Assembly (NCBI RefSeq): GCF_027924145.1
Contig: NZ_BRVP01000004.1
Location: 169,607 to 233,606, forward strand
DNA from: Neptunitalea chrysea
Lineage (GTDB): Bacteria > Bacteroidota > Bacteroidia > Flavobacteriales > Flavobacteriaceae
Length of the DNA stretch: 64,000 nucleotides
Reading direction: 5' to 3'
In this document: positions 8,830 to 17,595 of the stretch, one piece after another
Position numbering within the stretch: the first letter of the stretch is position 1
Layout: every line of letters begins with the position of its first letter
Program-made: the position numbers and the translations under genes
Notes under the pieces: generated by a model
The model's input: only the letters and a program-made list of their open reading frames with translations
Told to the model about the DNA's origin: nothing
Database searches by the model: none

Positions 8830-9612
8830 CTAAAACAAATTCACTGCTACTTGCATAGCACCGTATTTTTGTAAAGGATTCCACATTGCTGTGGCAGACA
8901 CAGGTAAAGTTACTTTATCAAGAATATTTAAATCTCTGTTATATACTAATCCAACATTATTTATGCTACTCTTGTCCCCGTAAAAATTACTTTCGTCTAT
9001 GTCATTTGCAAAAGAGAAAACTCCTCCAACAAATGCACTTAAAGACCAATTAGTTTCTTTTCTCAAAGTATATGATGCTTCAACATAATTAGAGAAGGCA
9101 TTTTTCAATTCTCCGTTTTCGTCCATATAGGTATCTCTACCTTGAATTATAGTACTCCATGATAATTTCAATGGTATTTTCTGAAACTGATGTGCAAGTG
9201 TAACATCTATAAAGTGAGATGTTTTACTTATATCATAGTTGAAAATTTCAGCATCAGGATACGCACTATAGTTGTTAATATCCCATATAGCTAAAGACCA
9301 TCCGCCTGTGGCATAGGATATGTAATAATCAAATTCATGATAGTCTCCGTTGAAACCTGAACCACCCCATAAACCAGCTTTGAATTTACCGTTTTTAGAG
9401 GTATAGTTTACGTCACCTGCCGTCATTGGCGCATCAGTAACACGGTATCCTCTCCAAAGGTGCATGTTTTTAACCTGTAGATTAAAATTAAATGGTTTGT
9501 AAGTATTCATAGTTTCGGAAGGTATAGAATCCGAAATCGTTTGAGAATTTGACTGTGAGAATCCTACACTAGTCCCCAATATTAAAATGGCTATATATAC
9601 TAATTTTTTCAT
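8830..9612 (-). CDS. Outer-membrane beta-barrel protein, TorF-like, of the glycerol operon
   Basis: A 260-residue protein with a signal peptide (about 1-19) and alternating amphipathic strands ending in an aromatic residue (...VAVNLF), the hallmark of an outer-membrane barrel. The pattern N-M-H-L-W-R-G-Y-R-V-T followed by strands alternating with aromatic girdle residues resembles the TorF/Gcw_chp porin family (TIGR02001). It is the last gene of glpD-glpK-glpF, 21 bp after glpF, so it is a candidate outer-membrane entry channel for glycerol or glycerol-3-phosphate esters. That role is inferred from context only. It ends at the bidirectional terminator. Confidence 0.72.
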   Translation of the reverse strand: MKKLVYIAILILGTSVGFSQSNSQTISDSIPSETMNTYKPFNFNLQVKNMHLWRGYRVTDAPMTAGDVNYTSKNGKFKAGLWGGSGFNGDYHEFDYYISYATGGWSLAIWDINNYSAYPDAEIFNYDISKTSHFIDVTLAHQFQKIPLKLSWSTIIQGRDTYMDENGELKNAFSNYVEASYTLRKETNWSLSAFVGGVFSFANDIDESNFYGDKSSINNVGLVYNRDLNILDKVTLPVSATAMWNPLQKYGAMQVAVNLF

Positions 9613-9633
9613 GAGTTTATTTATTAGTGTGAA

Positions 9634-10365
9634 TTAAGAAAGTGCTAAAAATAAATAAGCAGCTATGGCTCCCCCAATAATAGGGCCAACCACAGGAATC
9701 CAAGCATATCCCCAACCTCCGTCTGTTTTACCTTTAATAGGTAATATAGCATGCATTATTCTAGGTCCTAAATCTCTTGCAGGATTTATAGCATATCCGG
9801 TAGTACCACCTAATGATAAACCAATAGCCCAAACTACAAATGAAACTGGGATGGCTCCTATAGAACCTAAACCTACTTTAGTACCGCTAGCATCACTAAT
9901 TTCTGCTCCAGTGAAGTAGAATACACAAATGATAAGTACAAATGTTCCTAAAATTTCACTAATAAGGTTTCTAGTTACATTTGGAATTGCTGGAGCAGTA
10001 CAAAATACGGCTCTTTTTGCTCCTCCATCTTCCGTAGCATCAAAATGATCTTTATACATCATATACACTAAGGTTGAGCCTAACATAGCTCCTAAAAATT
10101 CTCCACCTAAATAAGTCGGTACGTCAGCCCATTGGAATTTTCCGGCAATTGCTAAAGCTATTGTAACAGCAGGGTTTAAATGTGCTCCACTGTAAGGGCC
10201 TGCAACTACAACCCCTACAAATACAGCTAATGCCCAACCTGTTGTTATTACGATCCAGCCACTATTTTGGCCTATTGCTTTATTTAAACTAACATTGGCT
10301 ACAACTCCTCCTCCCAAAAGAATTAAAAGCCCTGTCCCTAATATTTCTGCTATAAATGGTGTCAT
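9634..10365 (-). CDS. glpF: Glycerol uptake facilitator GlpF (aquaglyceroporin)
   Basis: A 243-residue MIP-family channel with six membrane helices. Both NPA boxes are present: AHLNPAVTIA (NPA 64-66) and YAINPARDLGP (NPA 194-196). The residues after the second NPA are R197-D198, the arrangement typical of glycerol-conducting members rather than water-only aquaporins. It lets glycerol diffuse across the inner membrane, where glycerol kinase traps it. It lies 21 bp downstream of glpK in the same transcript. Confidence 0.95.
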   Translation of the reverse strand: MTPFIAEILGTGLLILLGGGVVANVSLNKAIGQNSGWIVITTGWALAVFVGVVVAGPYSGAHLNPAVTIALAIAGKFQWADVPTYLGGEFLGAMLGSTLVYMMYKDHFDATEDGGAKRAVFCTAPAIPNVTRNLISEILGTFVLIICVFYFTGAEISDASGTKVGLGSIGAIPVSFVVWAIGLSLGGTTGYAINPARDLGPRIMHAILPIKGKTDGGWGYAWIPVVGPIIGGAIAAYLFLALS

Positions 10366-10386
10366 CTCTTTTCTAAATATTAATTA

Positions 10387-11886
10387 TTATTCTTCGTCGT
10401 TACTCCAGGCTTGTAAAGCTTTAATAGCTCTGTACCAACCTTTAATTCCTTCATTAATTGGTTCTCTGTCTTCGGTAGGATGGAATTGTACATCTTCTTC
10501 CCATATATCCTGAATTTCATCCATACTATCCCAGTATCCAACTGCCAAACCGGCTAAATAAGCAGCACCTAATGCGGTGGTTTCTGTTACTTTAGGACGA
10601 ATAGTAGTAACGTCTAATACGTCTGACTGAAACTGCATAAGCATATCATTTACAGTAGCTCCTCCATCAACACGTAGTTCTTTAATGTCTATTTCAGAGT
10701 CTGCGTGCATAGCCTCAAGAATATCCATTGTTTGGTAGGCAATTGCTTCTAATGAAGCTCTGGCAATATGAGCATCGGTAGTACCTCTTGTAATTCCGAA
10801 GATAGTACCTTTAGAGCTTTGGTTCCAATAAGGTGCTCCTAAACCGGCAAACGCAGGAATAAAATATACACCGTCTGTAGATTCTACAGAAGCAGCAAGT
10901 TTCTCTACTTCACCAGATTTTACAATAATACCTAAACCATCTCTTAGCCATTGTACTACAGCACCACCAATAAAGATACTTCCTTCTAAGCAGTATTCTG
11001 TTTTTCCGTTGATACGCCATGCAACAGAGGTAAGAAGGTTATTTTTAGAAATAATTGGTTTTTCACCAATGTTCATTAACATAAAGCAACCGGTACCGTA
11101 GGTGTTTTTAACCATTCCTTTTTTGGTACACATTTGTCCGAATAATGCGGCCATTTGGTCTCCTGCGATACCAGCAATCGGAATTTTAGAAGCAAAAACA
11201 GTTGTTTTAGTATATCCGTATACTTCACTAGAGTCTTTTACCTCTGGTAACATGTTTTTAGGAATGTTGAACAATTCTAATAATTCATCATCCCAATCCA
11301 TTGTGTGAATGTTGAATAACAATGTTCTACATGCATTTGTTACATCGGTAACATGCAGTTCACCTTTGGTGAAGTTCCATATTAACCAAGTATCCATAGT
11401 ACCCATTACAAGGTCACCTGCTTCCGCTTTTTCTCTGGCACCTTCTACATTATCAAGAATCCATTTAACTTTGGTTCCTGAGAAATATGAATCGATAACC
11501 AGTCCTGTTTTTTGTTGGATTAATTCTGTTTTACCAGCAGCCTTTAATTCTTCGCAATATTTAGCCGTTCTTTTGTCTTGCCAAACTATTGCGTTGTAGA
11601 TAGGGGACCCAGTTTTTCTGTCCCATACCACTACCGTTTCGCGCTGATTGGTAATACCGATAGATGCAATATTAGTACCATTTAATCCTTTTTTAGTGGT
11701 TGCCTCTGCGGCAACACCAGCTTGTGTAGACCATATTTCAAGTGGGTCATGTTCAACCCATCCTGGTTTGGGGAAATATTGGGTAAATTCTTTTTGAGCA
11801 ACTGAGACAATTTCTCCTTTTTTGTTAAACAAAATAGCTCTGGAACTCGTAGTTCCTTGATCTAGAGCCATTATATACTCTTTCAT
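10387..11886 (-). CDS. glpK: Glycerol kinase GlpK
   Basis: A full-length 499-residue FGGY-family kinase that makes sn-glycerol-3-phosphate from glycerol and ATP. The N-terminal phosphate-binding loop [10 protein letters not shown] (about 8-17), the glycerol-binding NQRET region and the C-terminal ATPase part with [11 protein letters not shown] are intact. Its product feeds GlpD encoded upstream. The 79-bp gap after glpD is the largest within the operon; I see no promoter of the TAnnTTTG form that would separate them. Confidence 0.97.
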   Translation of the reverse strand: MKEYIMALDQGTTSSRAILFNKKGEIVSVAQKEFTQYFPKPGWVEHDPLEIWSTQAGVAAEATTKKGLNGTNIASIGITNQRETVVVWDRKTGSPIYNAIVWQDKRTAKYCEELKAAGKTELIQQKTGLVIDSYFSGTKVKWILDNVEGAREKAEAGDLVMGTMDTWLIWNFTKGELHVTDVTNACRTLLFNIHTMDWDDELLELFNIPKNMLPEVKDSSEVYGYTKTTVFASKIPIAGIAGDQMAALFGQMCTKKGMVKNTYGTGCFMLMNIGEKPIISKNNLLTSVAWRINGKTEYCLEGSIFIGGAVVQWLRDGLGIIVKSGEVEKLAASVESTDGVYFIPAFAGLGAPYWNQSSKGTIFGITRGTTDAHIARASLEAIAYQTMDILEAMHADSEIDIKELRVDGGATVNDMLMQFQSDVLDVTTIRPKVTETTALGAAYLAGLAVGYWDSMDEIQDIWEEDVQFHPTEDREPINEGIKGWYRAIKALQAWSNDEE

Positions 11887-11965
11887 AATTACGCTAAATT
11901 TAGTATAGGCTTCCTTGCTGAATAAATTTCAAGCCTACTGGTTAAACAAATTTATAAGTGGTTTA

Positions 11966-13546
11966 TTAGCTAGCATATCGTAAAGAATAATGCTTAGCGA
12001 TTTTTGTAAATTTCTGTATTTGATCTTTTTTCCATGCTTCATCATAACCGAGTTCTGTCATTAGAATTTCGGCTACTTTTGGAGCCATTTCTATAGCTGC
12101 ATCAGCATCTAAAAAGAGAGCTCTTACTCGTCTTGCTAAAATGTCTTCAACTGTTCTGGCAAGTTCATATCGAACAGCCCAAACAACTTCGGCTTCAACA
12201 TAAGGTAAATTAGGGTGTAGTTTAGTGCCTAGTTCGGTGTTTTCTTTAATCAACTGGTGGATTTCTTTTTGATCGGTACCATAAATGTACAAATGATCTG
12301 ACCAGTCGGTTGTTTGAGTTGAACCATGAATAGGCAAGTGAGCTGTTTTACAAGGTTTCTGTGGTAATAGATTAATTTCCATTAATTTATCTACCGTATC
12401 TTGAGCCATTCTTCTAAAGGTTGTCCATTTTCCTCCGGTTATAGTTACTAATCCAGAGTCTGACACTATAATTTTATGACTTCTTGAGATTTCTTTTGTT
12501 TTTTCTGAACCATCTTTTGGTGCAGCCAACGGACGTAAACCAGCGAATATACTTAGTACATCTTCTCGGGTTACAGTTTTAGTAAGATAGTTGTTGGCAG
12601 TATTAAGAATAAATTCAATTTCTTCTTCTAGTGCAGTTGGTTCTAAACTATGTTCGTTTAAAAGAGTATCTGTAGTACCTACTACTACTTTATCATGCCA
12701 TGGCACAAGGAATAATACACGTCCATCATCTGTTTTAGGAATCATGATGGCATCTTTACCCGGTAGAAACGATTTGTCTAACACCAAGTGAACACCCTGG
12801 CTAGGGCGAACCATGTTTTTGGCGTTTGGATTATCCATTTTTAAAATGTCATCAGTGAAGATTCCTGTGGCATTTACAACAGCTTTTGCTTTTAGAGTGT
12901 AGGTTTTTCCGGTTTCATTATCTTTCGCAGTAATACCATCTACAGTACCAGCCCCGTCTTTTGTAATATTCTCTACTTTAAAGTGGTTTAATACGGTAGC
13001 TCCCTGTTCTATACATGTTTGAGCTACGTTTACCGCTAGTCTCGAATCGTCAAACTGTCCGTCATGATAAACTACCCCGCCTTTAAGTTTAGAAGGTTTA
13101 ACTGTACTAATACGCTTAATGGTTTCGTTTTTACCAATATGTAACGATTTACCTAAACTAAGTTTTCCTGCTAAAAAATCGTATACTTTTAAACCTACAG
13201 TGTAGAAAACACCATCCCACCAACTATAATTTGGTATTATAAAGGATTGGTCTTTAGCTAAATGTGCTGCATTTTTTAACAGAAGCCCTCTTTCGTATAG
13301 AGCTTCTTTCACAAGGTCTACATTTCCTTGTGCTAAGTACCTAACCCCTCCATGCACAAGTTTAGTACTTCTGCTAGAGGTTCCTTTTGCAAAATCTTCC
13401 ATTTCTAGTAACAAGGTTTTAAAGCCTCTTGTTACACTGTCAAGAGCAACACCTAAACCCGTTGCTCCACCGCCAATTACGATGACATCCCAGTTAGAAT
13501 TGGTTTCTAATTCTTTTGTTAAGGATGTTCTGTTATATGTTTTCAC
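11966..13546 (-). CDS. glpD: Aerobic glycerol-3-phosphate dehydrogenase GlpD
   Basis: A 526-residue FAD-dependent, membrane-associated dehydrogenase that oxidises sn-glycerol-3-phosphate to dihydroxyacetone phosphate and passes electrons to menaquinone. The FAD dinucleotide fold is at VIVIGGGATGLG (about 21-32), followed by the DAO-family TSSRSTKLVHGGVRY; the C-terminal DAO_C domain follows TGGKWTTFRRMA. It is the promoter-proximal gene of glpD-glpK-glpF-barrel. A well-formed promoter and a palindrome lie 24-64 bp upstream, suggesting repression by the divergent regulator. Confidence 0.96.
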   Translation of the reverse strand: MKTYNRTSLTKELETNSNWDVIVIGGGATGLGVALDSVTRGFKTLLLEMEDFAKGTSSRSTKLVHGGVRYLAQGNVDLVKEALYERGLLLKNAAHLAKDQSFIIPNYSWWDGVFYTVGLKVYDFLAGKLSLGKSLHIGKNETIKRISTVKPSKLKGGVVYHDGQFDDSRLAVNVAQTCIEQGATVLNHFKVENITKDGAGTVDGITAKDNETGKTYTLKAKAVVNATGIFTDDILKMDNPNAKNMVRPSQGVHLVLDKSFLPGKDAIMIPKTDDGRVLFLVPWHDKVVVGTTDTLLNEHSLEPTALEEEIEFILNTANNYLTKTVTREDVLSIFAGLRPLAAPKDGSEKTKEISRSHKIIVSDSGLVTITGGKWTTFRRMAQDTVDKLMEINLLPQKPCKTAHLPIHGSTQTTDWSDHLYIYGTDQKEIHQLIKENTELGTKLHPNLPYVEAEVVWAVRYELARTVEDILARRVRALFLDADAAIEMAPKVAEILMTELGYDEAWKKDQIQKFTKIAKHYSLRYAS

Positions 13547-13569
13547 TTTTGAAAAGTTTTATTAAGTTT

Positions 13570-13585
13570 CATTTGATTTCAAATG
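13570..13585. promoter_or_regulatory. Candidate GlpR operator overlapping the glpD promoter
   Basis: CATTTGATTTCAAATG is a perfect 7-2-7 inverted repeat. It overlaps the -7 element of the glpD promoter (13580-13587), a position where a bound repressor would block transcription. The sequence does not match the E. coli GlpR consensus closely, so assignment rests on position. Confidence 0.45.
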
Positions 13586-13610
13586 TAGTGTATAAAATTA
13601 ATATTCCAAA
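13580..13610 (-). promoter_or_regulatory. Promoter of the glpD operon
   Basis: On the minus strand TTTG (13610-13607) is followed after 19 bp by TACATTTG (13587-13580), a full match to the Bacteroidota -33/-7 consensus. The expected transcript would start roughly 25-30 nt before the glpD ATG. Confidence 0.65.
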
Positions 13611-13743
13611 ATAAAATCATATAAAAATGTTATATTTAGAAAATTAATGGTGTTTTTTTAAGATACTCATAATGATGTTAACAGCTTGTTTCTATTAGTT
13701 ATGCTGCTTTTGTAAAGGTTTTTAGGGGTGTTTACAGATTTTA

Positions 13744-13773
13744 GTTTCGTTATGTTTCGTTTTTGTTTCTGTT
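13744..13773 (+). promoter_or_regulatory. Tandem TTTCGTT repeats before glpR, possible DeoR-type operator
   Basis: GTTTCGTT occurs at 13744-13751 and 13754-13761, then GTTTCTGTT at 13765-13773, roughly one helical turn apart and spanning the -33 region of the glpR promoter. Tandem TTTC-type repeats are known operators for DeoR-family proteins such as AgaR. Autoregulation of glpR is inferred. Confidence 0.4.
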
Positions 13774-13793
13774 GGTTAACTTTAATATATTTG
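13762..13793 (+). promoter_or_regulatory. Promoter of glpR
   Basis: TTTG (13762-13765), 20-bp spacer, TATATTTG (13786-13793). The -7 element ends one base before an ATG at 13795, so transcription should begin at or after that codon and the next in-frame ATG (13810) is the more likely start. Confidence 0.6.
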
Positions 13794-13809
13794 TATGAAT
13801 AGAATTATT

Positions 13810-14565
13810 ATGAAAAGGCATCAAGTCATTTTAAATAAAATAGAAGAAGAAAAATATGTAGAAGTAGCTGTGCTATGTAAAGAGTTGAATGTATCAGCGG
13901 TAACTATTCGGAAGGATTTGAAATTTCTAGAAGAAAAGGGATTGTTGTACAGAACGCATGGAGGTGCTTCTTTTGAAAATCCGTATATAAGTGACCGTTC
14001 TGTAAATGAAAAGGAGAAGATAAGAGTAGATGAAAAATCTAATATTGCAGAGGAAGCTGCCAGACGTATTACAGAACATGATTCTATTTTAATTGCCTCG
14101 GGTACTACTGTGCAGGCTTTGGCCAGAGCTATAGAAATTAAAGAGAAGCTAACCGTAATCACGGCCTCTTTGAATGTGGCTTTAGAGTTGATAAGGTATA
14201 AGTATATTGATGTATTGCAGTTGGGAGGGTATGTTAGGCATAGTTCATCGTCTGTAGTTGGTAATCAGGCGTCGGTTATTCTTGATAATATTTCATGTAG
14301 TAAGTTGTTTTTAGGAGTAGATGGGATAGATTTAGAGTATGGCTTGAGTACTACTCATTTAGAAGAAGCTCAATTGAATCAAAAAATGTTGAAATCGGCA
14401 CAGCGTACTATAGTCTTAGCAGATTCTTCTAAATTTGGGAAAAAGAGTTTTGGCAGAATTTGTAGTCTAGATGAAATAGACGAGATAATAACTGATAAAG
14501 GGATTAATAAATCGATTCTTCCATATCTTGAGGAGAAGGGAATAGCTGTAACCATTGTAGATTAG
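13810..14565 (+). CDS. glpR: DeoR-family transcriptional regulator, probable GlpR
   Basis: A 251-residue DeoR-family repressor. The N-terminal winged helix-turn-helix (about 1-57) ends in the family signature VSAVTIRKDLKFLEEKGLL and RTHGGA; the C-terminal DeoR sensor domain contains IASGTTVQALARAI, LGGYVRHSS, FLGVDGID and LADSSKFGKKSF, the sugar-phosphate-binding isomerase-like fold. An ATG 15 bp upstream (13795) also opens the frame but lies against the -7 promoter element, so I prefer 13810. Divergence from the glp operon points to glycerol-3-phosphate as effector and the palindrome at 13570 as operator. Confidence 0.85.
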   Translation: MKRHQVILNKIEEEKYVEVAVLCKELNVSAVTIRKDLKFLEEKGLLYRTHGGASFENPYISDRSVNEKEKIRVDEKSNIAEEAARRITEHDSILIASGTTVQALARAIEIKEKLTVITASLNVALELIRYKYIDVLQLGGYVRHSSSSVVGNQASVILDNISCSKLFLGVDGIDLEYGLSTTHLEEAQLNQKMLKSAQRTIVLADSSKFGKKSFGRICSLDEIDEIITDKGINKSILPYLEEKGIAVTIVD

Positions 14566-14569
14566 TAAT

Positions 14570-14722
14570 ATGAAGACATTTTATTCTTTAGTAGGGTTTG
14601 CCGTATTTTGTATTGTCTGTCTTTTCTTACTAACATTATTTGGTGTTTACTTTGCACTTTCGATACCTTTATTAATACTTATCTTTATTATGATATCAGA
14701 ATTAGTGAAGAAATATTGTTAG
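14570..14722 (+). CDS. Small hydrophobic membrane protein, 50 residues
   Basis: A 50-codon frame beginning ATG 4 bp after the glpR stop: MKTFYSLVGFAVFCIVCL, then LLTLFGVYFALSIPL and a basic C-terminal tail ending ELVKKYC. It would form one long or two short transmembrane helices. The position directly behind glpR suggests co-transcription. I do not recognise a family; it may be a real small membrane protein or a chance frame. Confidence 0.45.
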   Translation: MKTFYSLVGFAVFCIVCLFLLTLFGVYFALSIPLLILIFIMISELVKKYC

Positions 14723-14808
14723 TATACATATTGTATGAAGGTTACTTTTTAACTTAGTTTTAATACTTATTTAGGATATATCGTAAGTTTTAAACGATAA
14801 ATAATTTT

Positions 14809-14816
14809 TAGCTTTG
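14809..14816 (+). promoter_or_regulatory. -7 element for the carbonic anhydrase gene
   Basis: TAGCTTTG fits TAnnTTTG and lies 31 bp before the GTG start. No clear TTTG is found at the usual -33 distance. Confidence 0.4.
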
Positions 14817-14847
14817 AAAATTATTAGAAACGTAAATTTAATTAGCT

Positions 14848-15474
14848 GTGGATATAAAGAGTATATTTGAGAAAAATAAAACTTGGGTTCAAGAAAAATT
14901 ACAAACAGATAGTAATTTTTTTAATGAACTAGCTAAAGGGCAAAGTCCTGAAATTCTTTATATCGGTTGTTCAGATAGTAGAGTTACAGCGGAAGAGTTA
15001 ATGGGGATATCTTCAGGGGAAGCTTTTGTGCATAGAAATATAGCGAATATGGTTCCTAATACCGATTTAAATGCTATGTCTGTTATCAATTATGCAGTAT
15101 CTCATTTAAAAGTGAAGCATGTTGTGGTGTGTGGTCATTACAATTGCGGAGGTGTTAAAGCAGCTATGCAGTCAGAAGATTTAGGGTTGTTAAATCCTTG
15201 GTTACGTAACATACGTGATGTGTATAGATTGCATAAAGATGAGTTGAATGCTATTGAAGATCAAACGGAAAAATACAATCGTTTGGTAGAGTTAAATGTT
15301 CAAGAGCAATGTGTAAACGTCTTGAAAACGGCAGATGTACAAAAAGCTGTAAAAGAAAGAGAGATCACTGTACATGGTTGGGTGTTTGATTTACATACTG
15401 GAAACTTGATTGACTTGAACATCAACTTTGAGAAGATACTAAATGAGATTCGTGAAATTTATAGATTAGGCTAA
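14848..15474 (+). CDS. can: Beta-class carbonic anhydrase
   Basis: A 208-residue beta carbonic anhydrase, interconverting CO2 and bicarbonate in the cytoplasm. The zinc ligands are C41, H97 and C100 (IGCSDSR and CGHYNCGG), and the catalytic Asp-Arg dyad is D43-R45. The C-terminal VHGWVFDLHTGNL is typical. The start is GTG at 14848; there is no in-frame ATG close by that would keep the N-terminal helix. It is preceded by a -7 element and stands alone. Confidence 0.93.
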   Translation: MDIKSIFEKNKTWVQEKLQTDSNFFNELAKGQSPEILYIGCSDSRVTAEELMGISSGEAFVHRNIANMVPNTDLNAMSVINYAVSHLKVKHVVVCGHYNCGGVKAAMQSEDLGLLNPWLRNIRDVYRLHKDELNAIEDQTEKYNRLVELNVQEQCVNVLKTADVQKAVKEREITVHGWVFDLHTGNLIDLNINFEKILNEIREIYRLG

Positions 15475-15554
15475 TAGGTAATTATTAGTTTTTTCTTTTT
15501 ATATTAATTTAGATTAAACTTCTTTTCTTAAAAGAAAAAAGTATATACTGAGAG

Positions 15555-16682
15555 ATGAAAATAGGTATTGTTTGTTATCCTACTTTTGGAGGAAGTGGAG
15601 TAGTGGCAACAGAGTTAGGTATGGCACTTTCTAAACGTGGACACGAAGTACATTTTATAACCTATAAACAGCCTGTAAGACTGGCTTTATTGGGTAGTAA
15701 AATTCATTTTCATGAGGTGCATGTTCCTAAATATCCTTTGTTTCATTATCAACCTTATGAGCTGGCTTTGTCTAGTAAGTTGGTAGATATGGTGAAGTTG
15801 CACCAAATTGAAATATTGCATGTACATTATGCTATACCACATGCGTATGCAGGGTATATGGCAAAGAAAATGTTACAAGAAGAGGGAATTATGATTCCTA
15901 TGGTAACCACCTTACACGGTACAGATATTACCTTGGTAGGAAATCATCCGTTTTATAAACCTGCGGTTACTTTCAGTATCAATAAATCTGATATTGTAAC
16001 TTCGGTTTCCCAGAGTTTGAAGGAAGATACCTTGCGTTTATTTGATATAAAAACAGATATACACGTTATACCAAACTTTATAGATGTGCATGAAGCTCCT
16101 AAAACGTACACCGATTGCCAACGTAGTATGATGGCTAATGAAGGGGAGCGCATTGTTACTCATATTAGTAACTTTAGAAAAGTGAAACGTATACCTGATG
16201 TAATCAATGTATTTTACAAAATACAACAAAAGATACCTGCTAAATTAATGATGGTGGGAGAAGGACCTGAAAAGCAACAAGCGGAGTATCTATGCGAAGA
16301 ATTGGGTATTGAAGATAAAGTAATGTTTTTGGGCAAAAGTAATGAGATAGATAGAGTGCTTTCTTTTTCAGATTTATTTTTATTACCCTCAGAAACCGAA
16401 AGTTTTGGGTTGGCAGCATTAGAAGCTATGGTAAACAGAACTCCTGTTGTTTCTAGTAACACCGGAGGAATACCAGAAGTTAATAAGCATGGAGTGTCTG
16501 GATTTTTAAGTGATGTTGGAGATGTAGATGAAATGGTCGAAAATGCAATTAAGATATTAGAAGAAGATGATGTTTTAGAAAGGTTTAAAAAAGGAGCTAG
16601 AAAGGAAGCTGAAAAATTTGATATTAACCATATTTTACCTTTGTATGAAGCAATTTATGAAGAAGCATTTAAGCTCGCTTAG
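15555..16682 (+). CDS. bshA: N-acetyl-alpha-D-glucosaminyl L-malate synthase BshA
   Basis: A 375-residue GT4 glycosyltransferase that joins GlcNAc from UDP-GlcNAc to L-malate, the first step of bacillithiol synthesis. The start MKIGIVCYPTFGGSGVVATE is diagnostic for BshA; HGTDITLVG and the nucleotide-sugar loop SETESFGLAALEAM with the E-x7-E motif are intact. Bacillithiol is used as a low-molecular-weight thiol by Bacteroidota as well as Firmicutes. The 3' end overlaps the next gene by 26 bp. Other bsh genes are not in this window. Confidence 0.95.
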   Translation: MKIGIVCYPTFGGSGVVATELGMALSKRGHEVHFITYKQPVRLALLGSKIHFHEVHVPKYPLFHYQPYELALSSKLVDMVKLHQIEILHVHYAIPHAYAGYMAKKMLQEEGIMIPMVTTLHGTDITLVGNHPFYKPAVTFSINKSDIVTSVSQSLKEDTLRLFDIKTDIHVIPNFIDVHEAPKTYTDCQRSMMANEGERIVTHISNFRKVKRIPDVINVFYKIQQKIPAKLMMVGEGPEKQQAEYLCEELGIEDKVMFLGKSNEIDRVLSFSDLFLLPSETESFGLAALEAMVNRTPVVSSNTGGIPEVNKHGVSGFLSDVGDVDEMVENAIKILEEDDVLERFKKGARKEAEKFDINHILPLYEAIYEEAFKLA

Positions 16683-17106
16683 TGCCATTTGTGTGTTTTT
16701 AATTTGTAGCAGTGCAGCAATACCTGCGCAACAACAAGTTGCTTGGGAAACCTTAATGCAAAGTTCTACCGGTGGATCTGATACCCCACAAATTATAGTA
16801 GCCAAAGAACCAACAGTTGTAGCTGATTTTTTTAGAAAGGTAAATAAGAGTGGTGATACGCATTTGGCGGCTCCTAAGGTAGATTACAATACTGAAATGC
16901 TACTTATTCTTTGTATGGGTCAAAAACGTACCGGAGGATATCAGATAAATGTAAAGTCTATTGAAGAAAAGGGACAACTAATAGAGGTAACAGTAGAGGA
17001 AACCGTTCCGGCGGAAGGTGATATGGTAACTATGATGACTACAAAACCATTTACCATTGTAAAGCTTAAGTCTACAAATAAGAAGCTTCTATTTAAGAAG
17101 TTATAA
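16657..17106 (+). CDS. Exported PrcB C-terminal-domain protein
   Basis: A 149-residue protein starting at ATG 16657 with a clear signal peptide (MKKHLSSLSAICVFLICSSA), followed by a domain resembling the C-terminal domain of PrcB, the regulatory subunit of the Treponema denticola dentilisin complex: LILCMGQKRTGGYQINV then EVTVEETVPAEGDMV. That domain occurs singly in many bacterial exported proteins of unknown function. The start lies inside bshA (26-bp overlap); the upstream in-frame ATG at 16645 is possible but gives a less regular signal peptide. No catalytic function can be assigned. Confidence 0.75.
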   Translation: MKKHLSSLSAICVFLICSSAAIPAQQQVAWETLMQSSTGGSDTPQIIVAKEPTVVADFFRKVNKSGDTHLAAPKVDYNTEMLLILCMGQKRTGGYQINVKSIEEKGQLIEVTVEETVPAEGDMVTMMTTKPFTIVKLKSTNKKLLFKKL

Positions 17107-17145
17107 CCATTGGTAAGGAGACAGTTTCATAAAAATAATTTTTTT

Positions 17146-17595
17146 ATGCATACATATTGTGTGTTTAAAGAGGTTAAGAACCTTGATTTTCCTTTTTTAA
17201 ATAATAAGCCTGATTATATAAGTAAGTCGGGTAGTATGTATTATTATACAGAGATAGGAGTGTATCGGTTATCTAACCATTGGGGTAGAGCAGCAAATTG
17301 TAGATGGAGATTAGATGCGTTAGCTACTAAGAATACAAATGATATACATGTAGGGTATGCTGAATGGAGTAATTTTTATGATGATAACGATACTGATAAG
17401 TTGTATTGTATTGTAATGACTGATGTAAAGCCTATGTATCATCATAAAGAAGAGCAAATTGCCGAAGGACGAATTTTAAGAACTGCTTCTGAAACTCATA
17501 AGGCTATTAAGCAAATAGAAGGTATAAAGAAGAGAGCTAAGTATCTTGAAGTTAAGCAGCTTAATGAGCAAATAAATAAACTGATATTTAAATGA
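17146..17595 (+). CDS. Conserved hypothetical protein
   Basis: I do not recognise a named family. The frame opens with TTG at 17110, but the first ATG (17146) gives a 149-residue soluble protein. It is rich in aromatic residues in its first half (GSMYYYTEIGVYRLSNHWGR, then CRWRL and YAEWSNFYDD) and ends in a basic helical segment (AIKQIEGIKKRAKYLEVKQL). No signal peptide or membrane span is visible. It overlaps the SanA-like gene by an ATGA junction (17592-17595), so the two are translationally coupled. Confidence 0.65.
   Translation: MHTYCVFKEVKNLDFPFLNNKPDYISKSGSMYYYTEIGVYRLSNHWGRAANCRWRLDALATKNTNDIHVGYAEWSNFYDDNDTDKLYCIVMTDVKPMYHHKEEQIAEGRILRTASETHKAIKQIEGIKKRAKYLEVKQLNEQINKLIFK

Noticed and set aside
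15515..15542. AT-only inverted repeat TTTTCTT-AA-AAGAAAA before bshA
   Set aside because: No G/C pairs to speak of and no U-tract; typical of AT-rich intergenic DNA and not a convincing terminator.
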